Below, piece after piece: positions 63,143 through 64,000 of a DNA stretch of 64,000 nucleotides (positions are counted from its first letter, which is position 1; every line of letters begins with the position of its first letter). This DNA is from Adineta steineri. Its lineage: Eukaryota; Rotifera; Eurotatoria; Adinetida; Adinetidae. Made by a program: the position numbers and the translations under genes. The stretch covers positions 1,267,678 to 1,331,677 of the forward strand of contig CAJNOI010000002.1 of the NCBI GenBank assembly GCA_905250115.1. Reading direction: 5' to 3'. Under the pieces are notes generated by a model. The model saw nothing but the letters and a program-made list of their open reading frames with translations, was not told where the DNA came from and did not search any database.

Positions 63143-64000
63143 ATGGAAAATATGACTGATGATATTGTGTATCCACTTGATACAAGTAAGAGAATTTTAT
63201 TTTTAGTTATATAATTCGAATTGTTTTATTTTCTAGGTTCACTTAATCGATATTTTATTCAATTGATATCTTGTGGTGATGATTATCAATTTCAAGAATT
63301 AATTAAAATATTTTTACCATTACTTATTCGAACTATTGAAGTACAAACAGATGATTTTAGAAAAAAAGTAAGATTAAAGTGAGATATATTCAATAACAAC
63401 TAAGTAAACAAATTCTATCATATATTTCAAAAGATAAAGATTCAATTACCAAAAAAACAAGATTTAGATAGATTGCAAAATAAAGAAACCAAAACTTTGC
63501 CTATTTATATAATTACAGCGGTTAACCAGATCTCGAGCAAAGAAAATGAGGTATACTTGACACGATATATCAGCTGTTAGAAATACTTATACCTATAAAA
63601 AGAAAAGAGAAGATCATGTCTAAGTAAAGATATTTATTTAATGAATAAAAAAAGAATTTTCCTAACATCATTTTATATATTCATAGGCAGTTGAAGTATT
63701 TATACATATAAATAAGCGAGTTAAGGCTCGTCCAGAAATTCAAATTCCGGTGAGAGATCTTTTAGAAATATTTACAACATCAACGCAATGTTCGCCATTT
63801 GCTTCTGTAAGTAATAAATTATAATTTAGAGAATGTTTTATTTTATCTTAATTTATTATAGAATTTTTCTATGATGTATATTAAAATGGGTTTTATGCGT
63901 TTAAAAACTGATAAACAAGTTGAATTAATTCCTCTTCTTTTTCAATCCTTACCAAATCGATCAATTTCTCATCAAGAATTACTCATGGGTCTCATTGTTT
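63143..64000 (+). CDS. ECPAS: Proteasome adaptor ECM29 (ECPAS), 5' part
   Basis: First exons of a gene that runs past the window end: 63143-63185, 63237-63367, 63687-63806, and 63862 to the edge. The text reads MENMTDDIVYPLDT, SSLNRYFIQLISCGDDYQF, FLPLLIRTIEVQTDDFRKK, AVEVFIHINKRVKARPEIQ, and NFSMMYIKMGFMRLKTDKQ. These HEAT-repeat-type blocks align with the start of ECM29, whose N-terminus keeps 'VRKK...HLNKRIKSRP' and 'NFTIIYVKMGY'. ECM29 binds and stabilises or remodels the 26S proteasome. Only ~140 of about 1,800 family residues are in view. An in-phase ORF inside intron 2 (63434-63550) might be a cassette exon. Confidence 0.88.

Overview
The window is nuclear DNA from a bilaterian animal. 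It is AT-rich and gene-dense, and its genes are cut by mostly 45-80 nt GT-AG introns. Metazoan genes such as integrin beta, liprin-beta, RUNDC3, LRP2BP and QSOX establish the animal origin. The small introns, the AT-richness, a bacterial-looking GH31 glucosidase and short G-rich telomere-like motifs make a bdelloid rotifer (Rotaria-like) my best guess. That assignment is inference; there is no rRNA or mitochondrial marker here.

Left part (1-13 kb): a ciliary nexin-dynein regulatory complex subunit (IQCG/DRC9, minus) stands head-to-head with the mitochondrial ATP synthase beta subunit (plus). A small secreted Cys-rich protein (8.8-9.5 kb) and a divergent rhodopsin-type GPCR with a very long C-tail (10.7-12.9 kb, minus) follow. 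About 8 kb with no convincing gene comes next (12.9-21.0 kb).

Middle (21-36.8 kb): a tandem pair of paralogues with a SAM-like N-terminus and a C-terminal module resembling SAMD3-like proteins, with identical exon layout. Then come a QSOX sulfhydryl oxidase, a GM2-activator-like ML protein, LRP2BP (minus) head-to-head with a Ral GTPase (plus), and a GH31 alpha-glucosidase whose 5' half is lost in a 100-N assembly gap.

Island (36.9-42.1 kb): two diverged ~200 bp direct repeats bracket ~4.8 kb. This holds a frameshifted coiled-coil gene, a dead non-LTR retrotransposon reverse transcriptase, further coiled-coil ORFs, G-rich hairpins and a piggyBac-type MITE with TTAA ends.

Right part (42.4-64 kb): a multi-exon liprin-beta with three SAM domains and at least one likely alternative first exon, then LSM12, an integrin beta subunit, a B-box-like RS-tailed protein, DUSP12, RUNDC3, an RBM7-like RRM protein, and the 5' end of ECM29/ECPAS running off the window. 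Several pairs are divergent over short shared promoters (IQCG/ATP5F1B, LRP2BP/Ral, integrin/B-box, RBM7/ECM29). The genes are otherwise functionally unrelated housekeeping and signalling genes. The parts least explained by known families are the SAM-like tandem pair and the 37-42 kb island.
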